NCBI GenBank assembly: GCA_021787845.1
Contig: JAJYLH010000006.1
Coordinates: 95,412-159,411, forward strand
Source: Myxococcales bacterium
Lineage (GTDB): Bacteria > Myxococcota > Myxococcia > Myxococcales > JAJYLH01
Length of the DNA stretch: 64,000 nt
Direction of reading: 5' to 3'
Positions 49,686 to 58,256 of the stretch are shown piece after piece. Positions within the stretch are counted from its first letter, which is position 1. Every line of letters begins with the position of its first letter. The notes under the pieces are model-generated. The model had not been told where the DNA came from, made no database searches, and was given only the letters and a program-made list of their open reading frames with translations. Both the position numbers and the translations under genes were made by a program.

Positions 49686-51344
49686 ATGAGCCATCCCCTG
49701 GTCGTGACACTCGATCACAAGAGCAAACCGCGGGTCCTCTTCTCGGGCGACCGGCTGGTCGAGGTCGATTTGCCGCCGGGGACGCGGGTCATCTACCCTC
49801 GGCCGCCGCTGGAGCCGCTGCGCGACGTCGACGCGGCCATCCGCTACGCCATCAACCACCCGCACAACTCGGACCCGCTCTTCGCCAAGCTCAAGCCGGG
49901 GATGAAGGTGTTCATCGCGGTCGACGACCTCTCGCTGCCGCTGCCGCCGATGCGGCGGCCGGACATCCGGCAGCGGGTGTTGACGGTGGTGCTGGAGCTG
50001 TTGGGGCAGTACGGCGTGGACGATTATCAGATCTGCATCGCGACGGCGTTTCACCGGCGGATGACCGCGGACGAGGTGCGCTGGATCGTCGGCGACAAGA
50101 TCTTCGACGCGCACTGGCCGAAGCGGCTGTACAACATGGACGCCGAGAAGCCGGGCGCGCTGAAGTACGTGGGAAAGACCGAGCTGGACGAAATCGTCGA
50201 GCTGGTCACCGAGGCGGTCGAGTCCGATCTGATCATCTACGTCAACCTGAACCTGGTTCCGATGGACGGCGGGCACAAGTCGGTGGCGGTGGGGCTCTCC
50301 GGCTACGGCTCGCTCAAGGCGCACCACAACCCCTACGTGATGCGCAAGTGTCACAGCTATCTGGACCCCAACGCGTCGGAGCTCAACAGCTCCATCGAGC
50401 GTCAGGGCCGGGTCGCGAACAAGCTCCTGAACGTCTTCACCATCGAGACCACCGTCAACAACAACATGTACGACAAGCCGCTCCAGTTCCTGACCAAGAA
50501 CGAGGACGAGCTGTCGGGCCTGGAGGCGAGCGGGCTCAAGGCGCTGAAGCTGACGTTGGACAAGCTGCCGCAGCCGGCGCGGCAGGCGATTTTCCAGAAG
50601 GTGCCGAGCCCGTTCGGGGTGACCGGCGTCAACGCGGGCGAGACCGAGGCGGTCCACGTCCACACCATCAAGAAGCTGCACGATCAGTACCTGGTGCCCA
50701 TCACGGGACAAGCAGACATCCTGGTGCTGGGAGTGCCGTACATCTCGCCGTACAGCGTCAACGCGTTCACGAACCCGCTGCTGGTGCAGGTGATGGCGCA
50801 AGGCTACCTCTTCAACCTTTACCGCGGAGCGCCGATGGTCAAGAAGGGTGGCACTCTGATCTTCTTCCACCCGGTGACCGACAAGTTCGACAACGATCAG
50901 CACGCGCCGTACATCGAGTTCGTGCATCGCATCCTGCCCGAGACGCGGGACGCGCTGGAGCTGCACAAGAAGTACGAAGCGAAGTTCGCGGCGAATCCGG
51001 CCTACATCGAGATGTTCCGCACCGGCACCGCCTACCACCCGGCGCATCCGTTCTTCATGTGGTACTTTGGCGAAGCCGGACGGCAATGGGTTGGACGCAC
51101 CATCGTGGTCGGCGCCGACAACGAATACCTGCCCAAGCTGATGGGTTGGGAGACGGCAACGAACTTTCCGGAGGCGCTGCGGATGGCCGCCGACACCGGG
51201 CCGAAGAACCCGGAAATCACCGTGCTCCATTGCCCGCCGATCGTGATGGCGGACGTCACCGTTCCCGAGCACCAGCGGCACCTCTTGCCCGCCGACCGGC
51301 GCTACGGCAAGGGAATCGTGGCCGCGGGCGAGGGGAACCGGTGA
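49686..51344 (+). CDS. LarA-like (lactate racemase domain, DUF2088) protein
   Basis: 552 residues, longer than LarA (about 425). The N-terminal half matches LarA: KVFIAVDDLSLPLPPMRRPD (LarA has an Asp/Arg-rich DxxRP motif) and QICIATAFHRRMTADEV, with His123 at the place of a catalytic His. GGHKSVAVGLSGYGSLKAHH has Lys198 as a candidate for the cofactor-tethering Lys. True LarA uses a nickel-pincer nucleotide; whether this protein binds it is unknown, and no larB/C/E is in the window. The C-terminal third is specific to this subfamily. Given its neighbours it probably handles a lipid hydroxy-acid or alcohol rather than lactate. ATG 49686 has a GAAAAGGAATAG stretch upstream. Confidence 0.75.
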   Translation: MSHPLVVTLDHKSKPRVLFSGDRLVEVDLPPGTRVIYPRPPLEPLRDVDAAIRYAINHPHNSDPLFAKLKPGMKVFIAVDDLSLPLPPMRRPDIRQRVLTVVLELLGQYGVDDYQICIATAFHRRMTADEVRWIVGDKIFDAHWPKRLYNMDAEKPGALKYVGKTELDEIVELVTEAVESDLIIYVNLNLVPMDGGHKSVAVGLSGYGSLKAHHNPYVMRKCHSYLDPNASELNSSIERQGRVANKLLNVFTIETTVNNNMYDKPLQFLTKNEDELSGLEASGLKALKLTLDKLPQPARQAIFQKVPSPFGVTGVNAGETEAVHVHTIKKLHDQYLVPITGQADILVLGVPYISPYSVNAFTNPLLVQVMAQGYLFNLYRGAPMVKKGGTLIFFHPVTDKFDNDQHAPYIEFVHRILPETRDALELHKKYEAKFAANPAYIEMFRTGTAYHPAHPFFMWYFGEAGRQWVGRTIVVGADNEYLPKLMGWETATNFPEALRMAADTGPKNPEITVLHCPPIVMADVTVPEHQRHLLPADRRYGKGIVAAGEGNR

Positions 51345-51358
51345 GGGCCTTGGCGCCC

Positions 51359-51389
51359 GTAGGATGGGCGAGCGTCGCGAAGCCCGTCG
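51359..51389. repeat. Single REP-like unit
   Basis: GTAGGATGGGCGAGCGTCGC followed by GAAGCCCGTCG, a single copy of the unit found as inverted doublets at 5917-5987 and 61740-61820. It sits in the 77-bp gap between the LarA-like gene and the large multidomain gene, so it will be transcribed inside the operon and could form a hairpin there. Confidence 0.6.
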
Positions 51390-51421
51390 ATCGCCGGCGT
51401 TCGCGGTTGACGAGGTAACTG

Positions 51422-54400
51422 ATGTCATCGACTCCTCTTCCGCCTCTGGACGTCGCCGCCGAGCTGCGCGGCAAGCATCTCGTCGTCTTTGGCGGCACCG
51501 GGTTTCTGGGCAAGGTGTGGCTGTCCTTGTTTCTGGACAGCTTCCCGGACATCGGCCGGCTCTACCTGCTCGTCCGGGCGCGCAAAGATCAGACTCCGGT
51601 GCAGCGGTTCTGGTCTTCCATCGCGACGAGCGAGGTCATGGGACCGCTGCGCCGAAAGTTGGGCGTCCACTTCGACGCGTTCCTGCGCGAGAAGATCGTT
51701 CCCATCGACGGCGACGTCACGGTGCCGCTCTGCGGCGTGTCGGAAGAGCTTCTGGAGACCCTGCCGGGCACCATCGACGCGGTGGTCAACGTCTCCGGGG
51801 TGGTGGACTTCGATCCGCCGATCGACGAGGCGCTGACCGTCAACGCCTTCGGGGTGCAGAACCTGGTCGCGCTGGCGAAGAAGCTCGGCAACGTCCCGGT
51901 GATGCACACGAGCACCTGCTACGTCGCCGGCGATCGGACGGGTCAGGTGGACGAAGTCGACCCGCTCGAATTTCCTTTCCCGCGCGCGGACGAGCTCCAA
52001 CGCTCGCATTGGGATCCCGCTCGCGAAATCGCGGAGTGCCTGGACCTCGTCCAGCAGGCCAAGCAGCGGGTGGACGACGCGTTTCGGCAGAGCCGGTTCC
52101 TCGACGAGGCCAAGTCGAATCTCGAAGAGCGCAACGAGCCGGCTTACGGGAAACCTCTGGAAGAGGAGGTCGCGCGGGTGCGGCGCCAGTTCGTGGAAGC
52201 CCAGCTCGGCGCGGCGGGCATGGAGCGGGCGCAGTTCTGGGGCTGGCCGAACACCTATACTTATACCAAAGCCATCGGCGAGCAGATTCTGGCTTCCAGC
52301 GGCTTGCGCTTCACCATCGTCCGGCCGGCGGTCATCGAGTCGTCGGTGCGCTACCCCTTCGAGGGTTGGAACGAAGGCATCAACACCAGCGCGCCGCTCG
52401 TCTATGCCATCACCCAAGGCTTGGGCCAGCTACCCACGACCGACCGCGCGACCTTGGACGTGATTCCGGTCGACCAGGTCGCGACCGCGATGATCCTCGC
52501 CCTCGGCGCCCTGCTGCAAGGTTCCCAGCGACCGGTCTACCAGGCGGGGACGAGCGACACCAATCCAGTGACCATCAAGCGGCTGATCGAGCTGTCGAGC
52601 CTCTTCAAGCGCGACTACTGGGAACGCAACCAGAAGAATCCCCTAAAGAGCTTTATCATGCGGCATTACGAGACGGTGCCGGTGACGAAGGAGCAGTTCG
52701 CCCTCCACGGCGCGCCGGGTATCGGAAGAGCGGCCAGCCTCTCCGCCAAGCTCTTGCGCAAAGCCGCGGTGGGACCGGTCGCGGCCGCGCTCAAGCCCGC
52801 CGCCAAGGCGCTGGCGAGCTATGGAGAGTTCTCGGAAAAGACCGGCGCGGTGATCACGACCTACATTCCGTTCATCACGACCGAATACATCTTCTCTTGC
52901 GCGAACACCCGGGAGAATTGGGCTCGCGCGACCGAAAGCGATCGCTCGAAGCTCGACTGGTCGCCGGAGAAGATCGACTGGCGCGAATACTGGATGGACA
53001 TCCACTGCAATGCCATCGAGAAGTGGGTCTTTCCACAGATCGAAGACAAGCTGAAGAAGCCGCTAAAGCCGGCGAAGCGGCACCGGACGCTGATCGAGCT
53101 GCTCGACGAGATGGCCGACCGCCACCAGCATCGGGTCGCGCTCCAGCGGCTGGAAGAGGAGGGGCTGACCCGGACGACGTTCCTCGAATGGCGCGCGGCC
53201 GCCGACACGGTCGCTGCCCGGCTCGCGCAGGCCGGCATCGGACCCGGTGACAAAGTCCTGCTCTCGGGCCAGAACCATCCGGCCTGGCCCATCGCGTACT
53301 TTGGCATCCTCAAGGCGGGCGCCGTCGCGGTGCCGGTGGACAGCACCCTGGATGCGCTGCCGCTCGGCGTCGTGCTCCGCTCGAGCGAGGCCAAGGTCGC
53401 GCTGTGGGATCGCGAGGTCGAGCGCAAGGCCGGGCACCTGGTGCGCGCGGAAAATCCCGCGGTTCGGGTGTTCGACCTGCACGAAATCGTCGAGCCCGAC
53501 CCGAACCTGGCGCCGCCGATTTTCGAGGCGACGCCGCAGAGCCTGGCGAGTCTCATCTACACGAGCGGGACCACGGGGAGCCCCAAGGGGGTGATGCTGA
53601 CCCATGAGAACTTCACCGCGCTGCTCTCCTCGCTCGCGCCGCTCTTCCCCTTGACGTCCAACGACCGGACGCTCTCGGTCTTGCCGCTGCACCACACGTT
53701 CGAGTTCACTTGCGGGATGCTGCTACCGCTCTCTTCCGGCGCGCGCATCATCTACCTCGACGAGCTCAACGGCGAGCGCCTCGCGAAAGGGCTCCAGGAG
53801 GGCCGCGCGACCGCGATGGTCGGGGTGCCGGCGCTGTGGCAGCTCTTGGAGCGAAAGATTCTCGCCCAGGCCGAGGAGAGCGGGACCGCCGCCGAGAAGT
53901 ACCTGGAGTGGGGCGGCGAGCTCAACCGCTGGCTGGGCAAGAAGCTCGGTCTCGACCTCGGCAAGTTCCTCTTCGCGCCGATTCACTCGAAGCTCGGCGG
54001 GAACATCCGCTATCTGGTTTCCGGCGCGGCGACGCTTCCCGAAGAAACGCAAAAGTTCTTTGCCGGCCTCGGGCTCCACCTCGCGGAGGGCTATGGCCTG
54101 ACCGAAGCGTCTCCGGTCGTCACGGTGCAGCAGGCGGGCCCGAAGGCCAAGGCGGGGAGCGTCGGCAAGCCGATTCCCGGCGTCGAAGTGAAGCTGTTGA
54201 ATCCCGACTCCAGCGGCGTCGGCGAGATCCTCGCGCGCGGCCCGAACGTGATGCTCGGCTACGCGAACAATCGCGAGGCCACAAAAGCGGTCCTGGACAG
54301 CGACGGCTGGCTGCACACCGGCGACCTGGGGCGGCTCGACCGCGACGGGCGCTTGAGCGTCGTGGGGCGGGCGAAGGACGTCATCGTCGGCGCCTCGGGC

Positions 54401-56068
54401 GAGAACGTCTATCCGGACGACGTGGAGAACCTGCTCGGGCACATCGAGCACGTCGCCGAGTACTCGATTGTCGGCATCGAGAGTCCGGGCGGCGGCGAGC
54501 GGGTGGGCATGCTCGCGCATCCGGAGCGGTCGAGCCAGGAGGACGAAGATCGCAGCGAGCGCTTCGACCGCGCCATGAAGTCGATTCGAGAGCGCATCGA
54601 GAAGGTGCCGCTCAACAGTCGGCCGGCGATTGTGCACCTGTACGACGCGGAGCTGCCCAAGACCGCGACTCGCAAGATCAAGCGCACCGAGGTGCGCAAG
54701 ATTCTGGAACGGATGACGGCGGCGGTCACGCCCATCGTCTCCGAGGGCGAGGGGACGACGCCGGTGCGGGCGACCATCGCGCGGCTCGCCAACAAGAAGC
54801 CGCACGAAATCGCCGGTGCCAGCCGCTTCCAGGCGGATCTCGGGTTCGATTCGCTGATGATGATGGAGCTCGCCATCGCGCTCGAGTCGCACCTCGGCGG
54901 CCGGCGGCTGCCCGACGACATCACGAAAGTGGAGACCGTCGCCGAGGCCGAGCGGCTGTTGGGCGAAGTCCCGACGGTCGTGCGCAAGCGGGAAGAGGCG
55001 GCGAAAAAGGCCGAAGAAATCCGGGTGCCGGAACCGGTGCGGCAGCTCGTCAAAGGCATCCTCGGGCGGGCGCAGCGCGCGTTCTACGACCGAGCGATGG
55101 AGACCACGGTCACCGGCCAGGCGTACATCCCCTACAACCGCAACGTCATCGTCGTCGCCAACCACTCGAGCCATCTCGACATGGGGCTCATCAAGACCGC
55201 GCTCGGGAAGTACGGCGACGGCATCGTCAGCCTGGCGGCGAGCGACTACTTCTTCGACGACAAGTGGAAGCGCGCCTACTTCGAGAACTTCACGAACCTC
55301 GCGTCGCTCGACCGGAAGGCCGGGGTGCAGAAGACGTTGAAGCAGGCCGGCGACATTCTCGAGCAGGGGAAGACTGTTCTCATCTTCCCGGAGGGCACCC
55401 GCTCACCGGACGGGCAGATTCACGAGTTCAAACGAGCCGTCGGCCACCTCGCGCTGACGTACGACGTCGACGTGCTGCCGATGTACCTGCGCGGCACCCA
55501 CCAGGCGATGCCGAAGGGGCGCAAGGTTCCCACCCAACGCGAGATTTCCGCGCACATCGGGCCGGTGCTGGAGGTCGCGGACCTGAAGCGGCTGACGGCG
55601 GGGCTCAAGTTCGCTGAGCAGGTGCGCAAGGCGACCGAAATCGTCCAGCGCGCGGTCGAGGCACTGCGCGACGACTCGGTGCTCGATTTGAAGAAGCTCG
55701 ATGCCAAGGATTTTGTGCGCGAAGAGCCGCGGGAGCATCCGCTGGTGACGTTGTTCAAGGAGCTGGAGGCGCGGTTTCAGAAAGGGACGGTGGAGCAGCC
55801 GGTCAGCTTCTACTTCACGCTCGGCCTGGAGCAGGAGGCGAAGTGGAGCTGCATCGCGCATCCGGACCGGGTGGAGATCTCGATGGGCAAGCCGCCCGGC
55901 GGCAGCGCCGACTGCGTTCTGAAGACGAGCCCCGACATCTTCACCCGCATCGTCCGCGAGGGCTACGTTCCCGGCGTCGACGAGTTCGTCAGCGGCGCCA
56001 TCAGGTCGAACGACGTGAGCCTCCTCGCGACCTTCCAACAGGTCTTCAACCTGGCCAGTCCGGCGTGA
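51422..56068 (+). CDS. elbD: Multidomain ether-lipid enzyme, ElbD-like (reductase-ligase-ACP-acyltransferase-SCP2)
   Basis: 1548 residues, five domains. A fatty-acyl reductase of the NAD_binding_4 type (1 to about 540) has VVFGGTGFLGKVWL and Y279-x3-K283 in NTYTYTKAIGE. An AMP-forming acyl ligase (about 560-1095) has LIYTSGTTGSPKG and LAEGYGLTEASPV. An acyl carrier domain has Ser1144 in LGFDSLMMMEL. A PlsC acyltransferase has NHSSHLD (His about 1248) and FPEGTRSPDG. An SCP2-type lipid-binding domain forms the C-terminal 110 residues. Such a protein can load a fatty acid, reduce it to an alcohol or aldehyde and acylate an acceptor. ElbD of Myxococcus xanthus, needed for ether lipids during sporulation, is described as a multifunctional enzyme of this sort. 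All catalytic motifs look intact. ATG 51422. Confidence 0.88.
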   Translation: MSSTPLPPLDVAAELRGKHLVVFGGTGFLGKVWLSLFLDSFPDIGRLYLLVRARKDQTPVQRFWSSIATSEVMGPLRRKLGVHFDAFLREKIVPIDGDVTVPLCGVSEELLETLPGTIDAVVNVSGVVDFDPPIDEALTVNAFGVQNLVALAKKLGNVPVMHTSTCYVAGDRTGQVDEVDPLEFPFPRADELQRSHWDPAREIAECLDLVQQAKQRVDDAFRQSRFLDEAKSNLEERNEPAYGKPLEEEVARVRRQFVEAQLGAAGMERAQFWGWPNTYTYTKAIGEQILASSGLRFTIVRPAVIESSVRYPFEGWNEGINTSAPLVYAITQGLGQLPTTDRATLDVIPVDQVATAMILALGALLQGSQRPVYQAGTSDTNPVTIKRLIELSSLFKRDYWERNQKNPLKSFIMRHYETVPVTKEQFALHGAPGIGRAASLSAKLLRKAAVGPVAAALKPAAKALASYGEFSEKTGAVITTYIPFITTEYIFSCANTRENWARATESDRSKLDWSPEKIDWREYWMDIHCNAIEKWVFPQIEDKLKKPLKPAKRHRTLIELLDEMADRHQHRVALQRLEEEGLTRTTFLEWRAAADTVAARLAQAGIGPGDKVLLSGQNHPAWPIAYFGILKAGAVAVPVDSTLDALPLGVVLRSSEAKVALWDREVERKAGHLVRAENPAVRVFDLHEIVEPDPNLAPPIFEATPQSLASLIYTSGTTGSPKGVMLTHENFTALLSSLAPLFPLTSNDRTLSVLPLHHTFEFTCGMLLPLSSGARIIYLDELNGERLAKGLQEGRATAMVGVPALWQLLERKILAQAEESGTAAEKYLEWGGELNRWLGKKLGLDLGKFLFAPIHSKLGGNIRYLVSGAATLPEETQKFFAGLGLHLAEGYGLTEASPVVTVQQAGPKAKAGSVGKPIPGVEVKLLNPDSSGVGEILARGPNVMLGYANNREATKAVLDSDGWLHTGDLGRLDRDGRLSVVGRAKDVIVGASGENVYPDDVENLLGHIEHVAEYSIVGIESPGGGERVGMLAHPERSSQEDEDRSERFDRAMKSIRERIEKVPLNSRPAIVHLYDAELPKTATRKIKRTEVRKILERMTAAVTPIVSEGEGTTPVRATIARLANKKPHEIAGASRFQADLGFDSLMMMELAIALESHLGGRRLPDDITKVETVAEAERLLGEVPTVVRKREEAAKKAEEIRVPEPVRQLVKGILGRAQRAFYDRAMETTVTGQAYIPYNRNVIVVANHSSHLDMGLIKTALGKYGDGIVSLAASDYFFDDKWKRAYFENFTNLASLDRKAGVQKTLKQAGDILEQGKTVLIFPEGTRSPDGQIHEFKRAVGHLALTYDVDVLPMYLRGTHQAMPKGRKVPTQREISAHIGPVLEVADLKRLTAGLKFAEQVRKATEIVQRAVEALRDDSVLDLKKLDAKDFVREEPREHPLVTLFKELEARFQKGTVEQPVSFYFTLGLEQEAKWSCIAHPDRVEISMGKPPGGSADCVLKTSPDIFTRIVREGYVPGVDEFVSGAIRSNDVSLLATFQQVFNLASPA

Positions 56069-56090
56069 TGGCGTCACCATGGAGCGCCCT

Positions 56091-56147
56091 CGCAGATCAG
56101 ACCGATCAGACCGATCAGACCGATCCGACCGATCGGTCTGATCTGCG
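56091..56147. repeat. GATCGG repeat, locus D, with 9-bp tandem units
   Basis: 57 bp: perfect 17-bp arms (CGCAGATCAGACCGATC at 56091-56107, its complement at 56131-56147). The left half consists of three tandem AGACCGATC units followed by CGACCGATC. It is transcribed within the elb-type operon between the multidomain gene and the SDR gene. Confidence 0.75.
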
Positions 56148-56205
56148 GGGCGCGGCGCTTGGGGCACGCTGAGGCGGATGCCCCGAGCCAAGGAGAGGAC
56201 GGGCG

Positions 56206-57216
56206 ATGCGGACTCTGGTGACCGGAGCGACGGGATTCCTGGGCGGCCATCTGGTGCGGCTTTTGCGCGAGCAAGGCCGCGAGGTGGCCGCGCTCTGTCG
56301 CGGCGAGGCGCCGGAGCTCGCGAAGCTCGGCGTGACGGTCGTGCCCGGCGACGTGCTCGCCGGCGAGTCGATCGAGCGCGCGGCGGCGGGCTGCGACGCG
56401 CTCTTCCACTGCGCCGGGCTCGTCTCGCGCAAGCGCGCCGACACCGACCGGATGTGGAAGGTCCACGTCGAAGGCACGCGCACGACGCTCGACGCCGCTC
56501 GCCGAGCCGGGGTGAAGCGCGCGGTCGTCGCCTCGACGAGCGGCACCGTCGCGGTCTCCGATCACGACGAGACCCGCGCCGAGGACGCGCCGACGCCCTT
56601 CGGCCTCATCGCGCGCTGGCCGTACTACCGCTCCAAGCTCTACCAGGAGCAGGCCGCGCTCGAACGCAACGGGCCGGAATTCCAGGTCGTCTCGGTCAAC
56701 CCGTCGCTCCTCTTGGGGCCCGGCGATTTGCGCGGCAGCTCGACCGGCGACGTGCGGCTCTTCCTCGAACGGAAAGTACAAGCGGTGCCGGCGGGCGGGA
56801 TGTCCTTCGTCGACGTGCGCGACGCGGCCGCCGCGCTCTGCGCCGCGATGGACAAGGGCGCTGCCGGAGAGCGCTACCTGGTCAGCGGCTGCAACTGCTC
56901 CGTCCGCGAGTTCTTCGGCAAGCTCGAACGCCTGAGCGGCGTCAAGGCGCCGTGGCTGCCGATGCCGAAGAACGCGGAGCTCGCGAAGCTTTCGGTGCGC
57001 CTCGTCGAGAAGCTGGTCGACCGCTTCGGCGGGAAGCCGCCGGTGGACGAGGAGACGGTCGATATCGCGCAGCACTACTGGTACTGCGACTGGTCGAAGG
57101 CCGAACGCGAGCTGGGGTTCGCGCCCCGCGACCCGATGGAGACCTTGCGCGACACCATCGACGATCTGCGCGAGCGCGGCGTCGTCTGGCCCGAGCCGAA
57201 GGCGGGCGCGGCGTGA
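56206..57216 (+). CDS. Extended SDR, NAD-dependent epimerase/dehydratase (3-beta-HSD-like)
   Basis: 336 residues. TLVTGATGFLGGHLVRLL gives TGATGFLG, the classical TGxxGxxG. AVVASTSGTVAVSD is the substrate strand, and the active pair YYRSKLYQEQ has Tyr-x3-Lys. VSVNPSLLLGPGD is the usual proline-rich strand for dihydroflavonol reductase / 3-beta-hydroxysteroid dehydrogenase-type members. In this cluster it could reduce a ketone on a lipid head or backbone, such as an acyl- or alkyl-dihydroxyacetone form; this is inferred from context. ATG 56206. Its stop overlaps the GTG start of the DAG-kinase-like gene. Confidence 0.85.
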   Translation: MRTLVTGATGFLGGHLVRLLREQGREVAALCRGEAPELAKLGVTVVPGDVLAGESIERAAAGCDALFHCAGLVSRKRADTDRMWKVHVEGTRTTLDAARRAGVKRAVVASTSGTVAVSDHDETRAEDAPTPFGLIARWPYYRSKLYQEQAALERNGPEFQVVSVNPSLLLGPGDLRGSSTGDVRLFLERKVQAVPAGGMSFVDVRDAAAALCAAMDKGAAGERYLVSGCNCSVREFFGKLERLSGVKAPWLPMPKNAELAKLSVRLVEKLVDRFGGKPPVDEETVDIAQHYWYCDWSKAERELGFAPRDPMETLRDTIDDLRERGVVWPEPKAGAA

Positions 57217-58148
57217 GCGATCGGGTCCTCCTGGTCGTCAACCCGGCCGCGGGTTCCGGCCGCACCGGGCACGTCTTCGACGACCTCCGCCGCCCCATCG
57301 AACGCGCGCTCGGCGCGGTCGACGTCGAATTCACGCGCGCGCCCGGGCACGCGAGCGCGATCGCGCGCGAGGCGGCGACGGCCGGCCGAAGGCGCATCGT
57401 CGCGGTCGGCGGCGACGGCACCTTCTCCGAGGTCGCGGCGGGCGTGTTGGAGTCGCGCGTGCCATCCGCGGTCGGCCTCATCCACCAGGGCACCGGCGGC
57501 GACTTCCGCCGTTCACTCGGGCTCGAGCACCGGCTCGACCGCTACCTCGAAGCGATCGCCCGCGACGCGCCCGAACCCCTCGACGCCGGTCTCGTCCGGC
57601 ATCGCGCCCGCGACGGCGCGATGCGCGAGCGCTTCTTCGTCAACGCGCTGTCGGTGGGCATGGGCGGTCTCGTCGACCGCTACGTCGAGGAGTCGAAGCT
57701 CGGGCTGAGCGGCACCGCGGCGTATCTGACGGCGAGCCTCGAGGCGCTCGCCAAGGGCGCTGCCGGTCGGCTGACGTGCCAGGTGGTCGAGGGCGGCGAA
57801 GAGCGGGTCGAGCGACTCGAAACGCGCCTCCTCGCCGTCTGCAACGGCCGCTACTTCGGCGGCGGGATGCGCATCGCTCCCACGGCCGAGCTCTGCGACG
57901 GCGCTTTCGACGTCATCGCGCTCACCGGCGCGGCTCGGCTGCCGCTGCTGCGCGCGATGGCATCCGTCTACCGGGGCGAGCACCTGGAGCTCGCCGGCGT
58001 GCGCCACTTTCGCGCGTCCGAGCTGTCGATGGAGCTCCTGGGCGACGCCGAGCAGGAGCGCTTTCTGCTCGACGTGGACGGCGAGTGGGCCGGAGCGCTG
58101 CCGGTCACCGTTCGCGTCCTCCCGCGGGCGCTCCGGGTCCTCCGATGA
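57213..58148 (+). CDS. Diacylglycerol/lipid kinase family protein (DAGK catalytic domain)
   Basis: 311 residues from a GTG start that overlaps the SDR stop (GTGA). The catalytic fold shows LLVVNPAAGSGRTGHVF, VAVGGDGTFSEVAAG (GGDGT loop for ATP) and IHQGTGGDFRRSLGL. The C-terminal beta-sandwich has NALSVGMGGLVDRYVEES, VCNGRYFGGGMRIAPTA, CDGAFDVIAL and LLDVDGEWAGALPV. It phosphorylates a lipid with a free hydroxyl (diacylglycerol, alkyl-acylglycerol or sphingoid base). Together with the HAD phosphatase it closes a phosphorylation cycle within the cluster. It would act at the inner face of the membrane. Confidence 0.88.
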   Translation: MSDRVLLVVNPAAGSGRTGHVFDDLRRPIERALGAVDVEFTRAPGHASAIAREAATAGRRRIVAVGGDGTFSEVAAGVLESRVPSAVGLIHQGTGGDFRRSLGLEHRLDRYLEAIARDAPEPLDAGLVRHRARDGAMRERFFVNALSVGMGGLVDRYVEESKLGLSGTAAYLTASLEALAKGAAGRLTCQVVEGGEERVERLETRLLAVCNGRYFGGGMRIAPTAELCDGAFDVIALTGAARLPLLRAMASVYRGEHLELAGVRHFRASELSMELLGDAEQERFLLDVDGEWAGALPVTVRVLPRALRVLR

Positions 58149-58256
58149 CCGGACGCGCGCGGCAAGACGTCGTCCGATTCGCGCTTGCCCGCGTTTTCGC
58201 GCGCGCGGCTCGCACCACTTGCGCGAAGTCGTTTCTTGGATAAAGAAGAGCCTGCC

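Noticed and set aside
58185..58256. Upstream extension and a sigma-54 promoter before the response regulator
   Set aside because: GG and GC pairs are present (GGCTCGCACCACTTGCGC) but separated by 12 bases, not the required 10.
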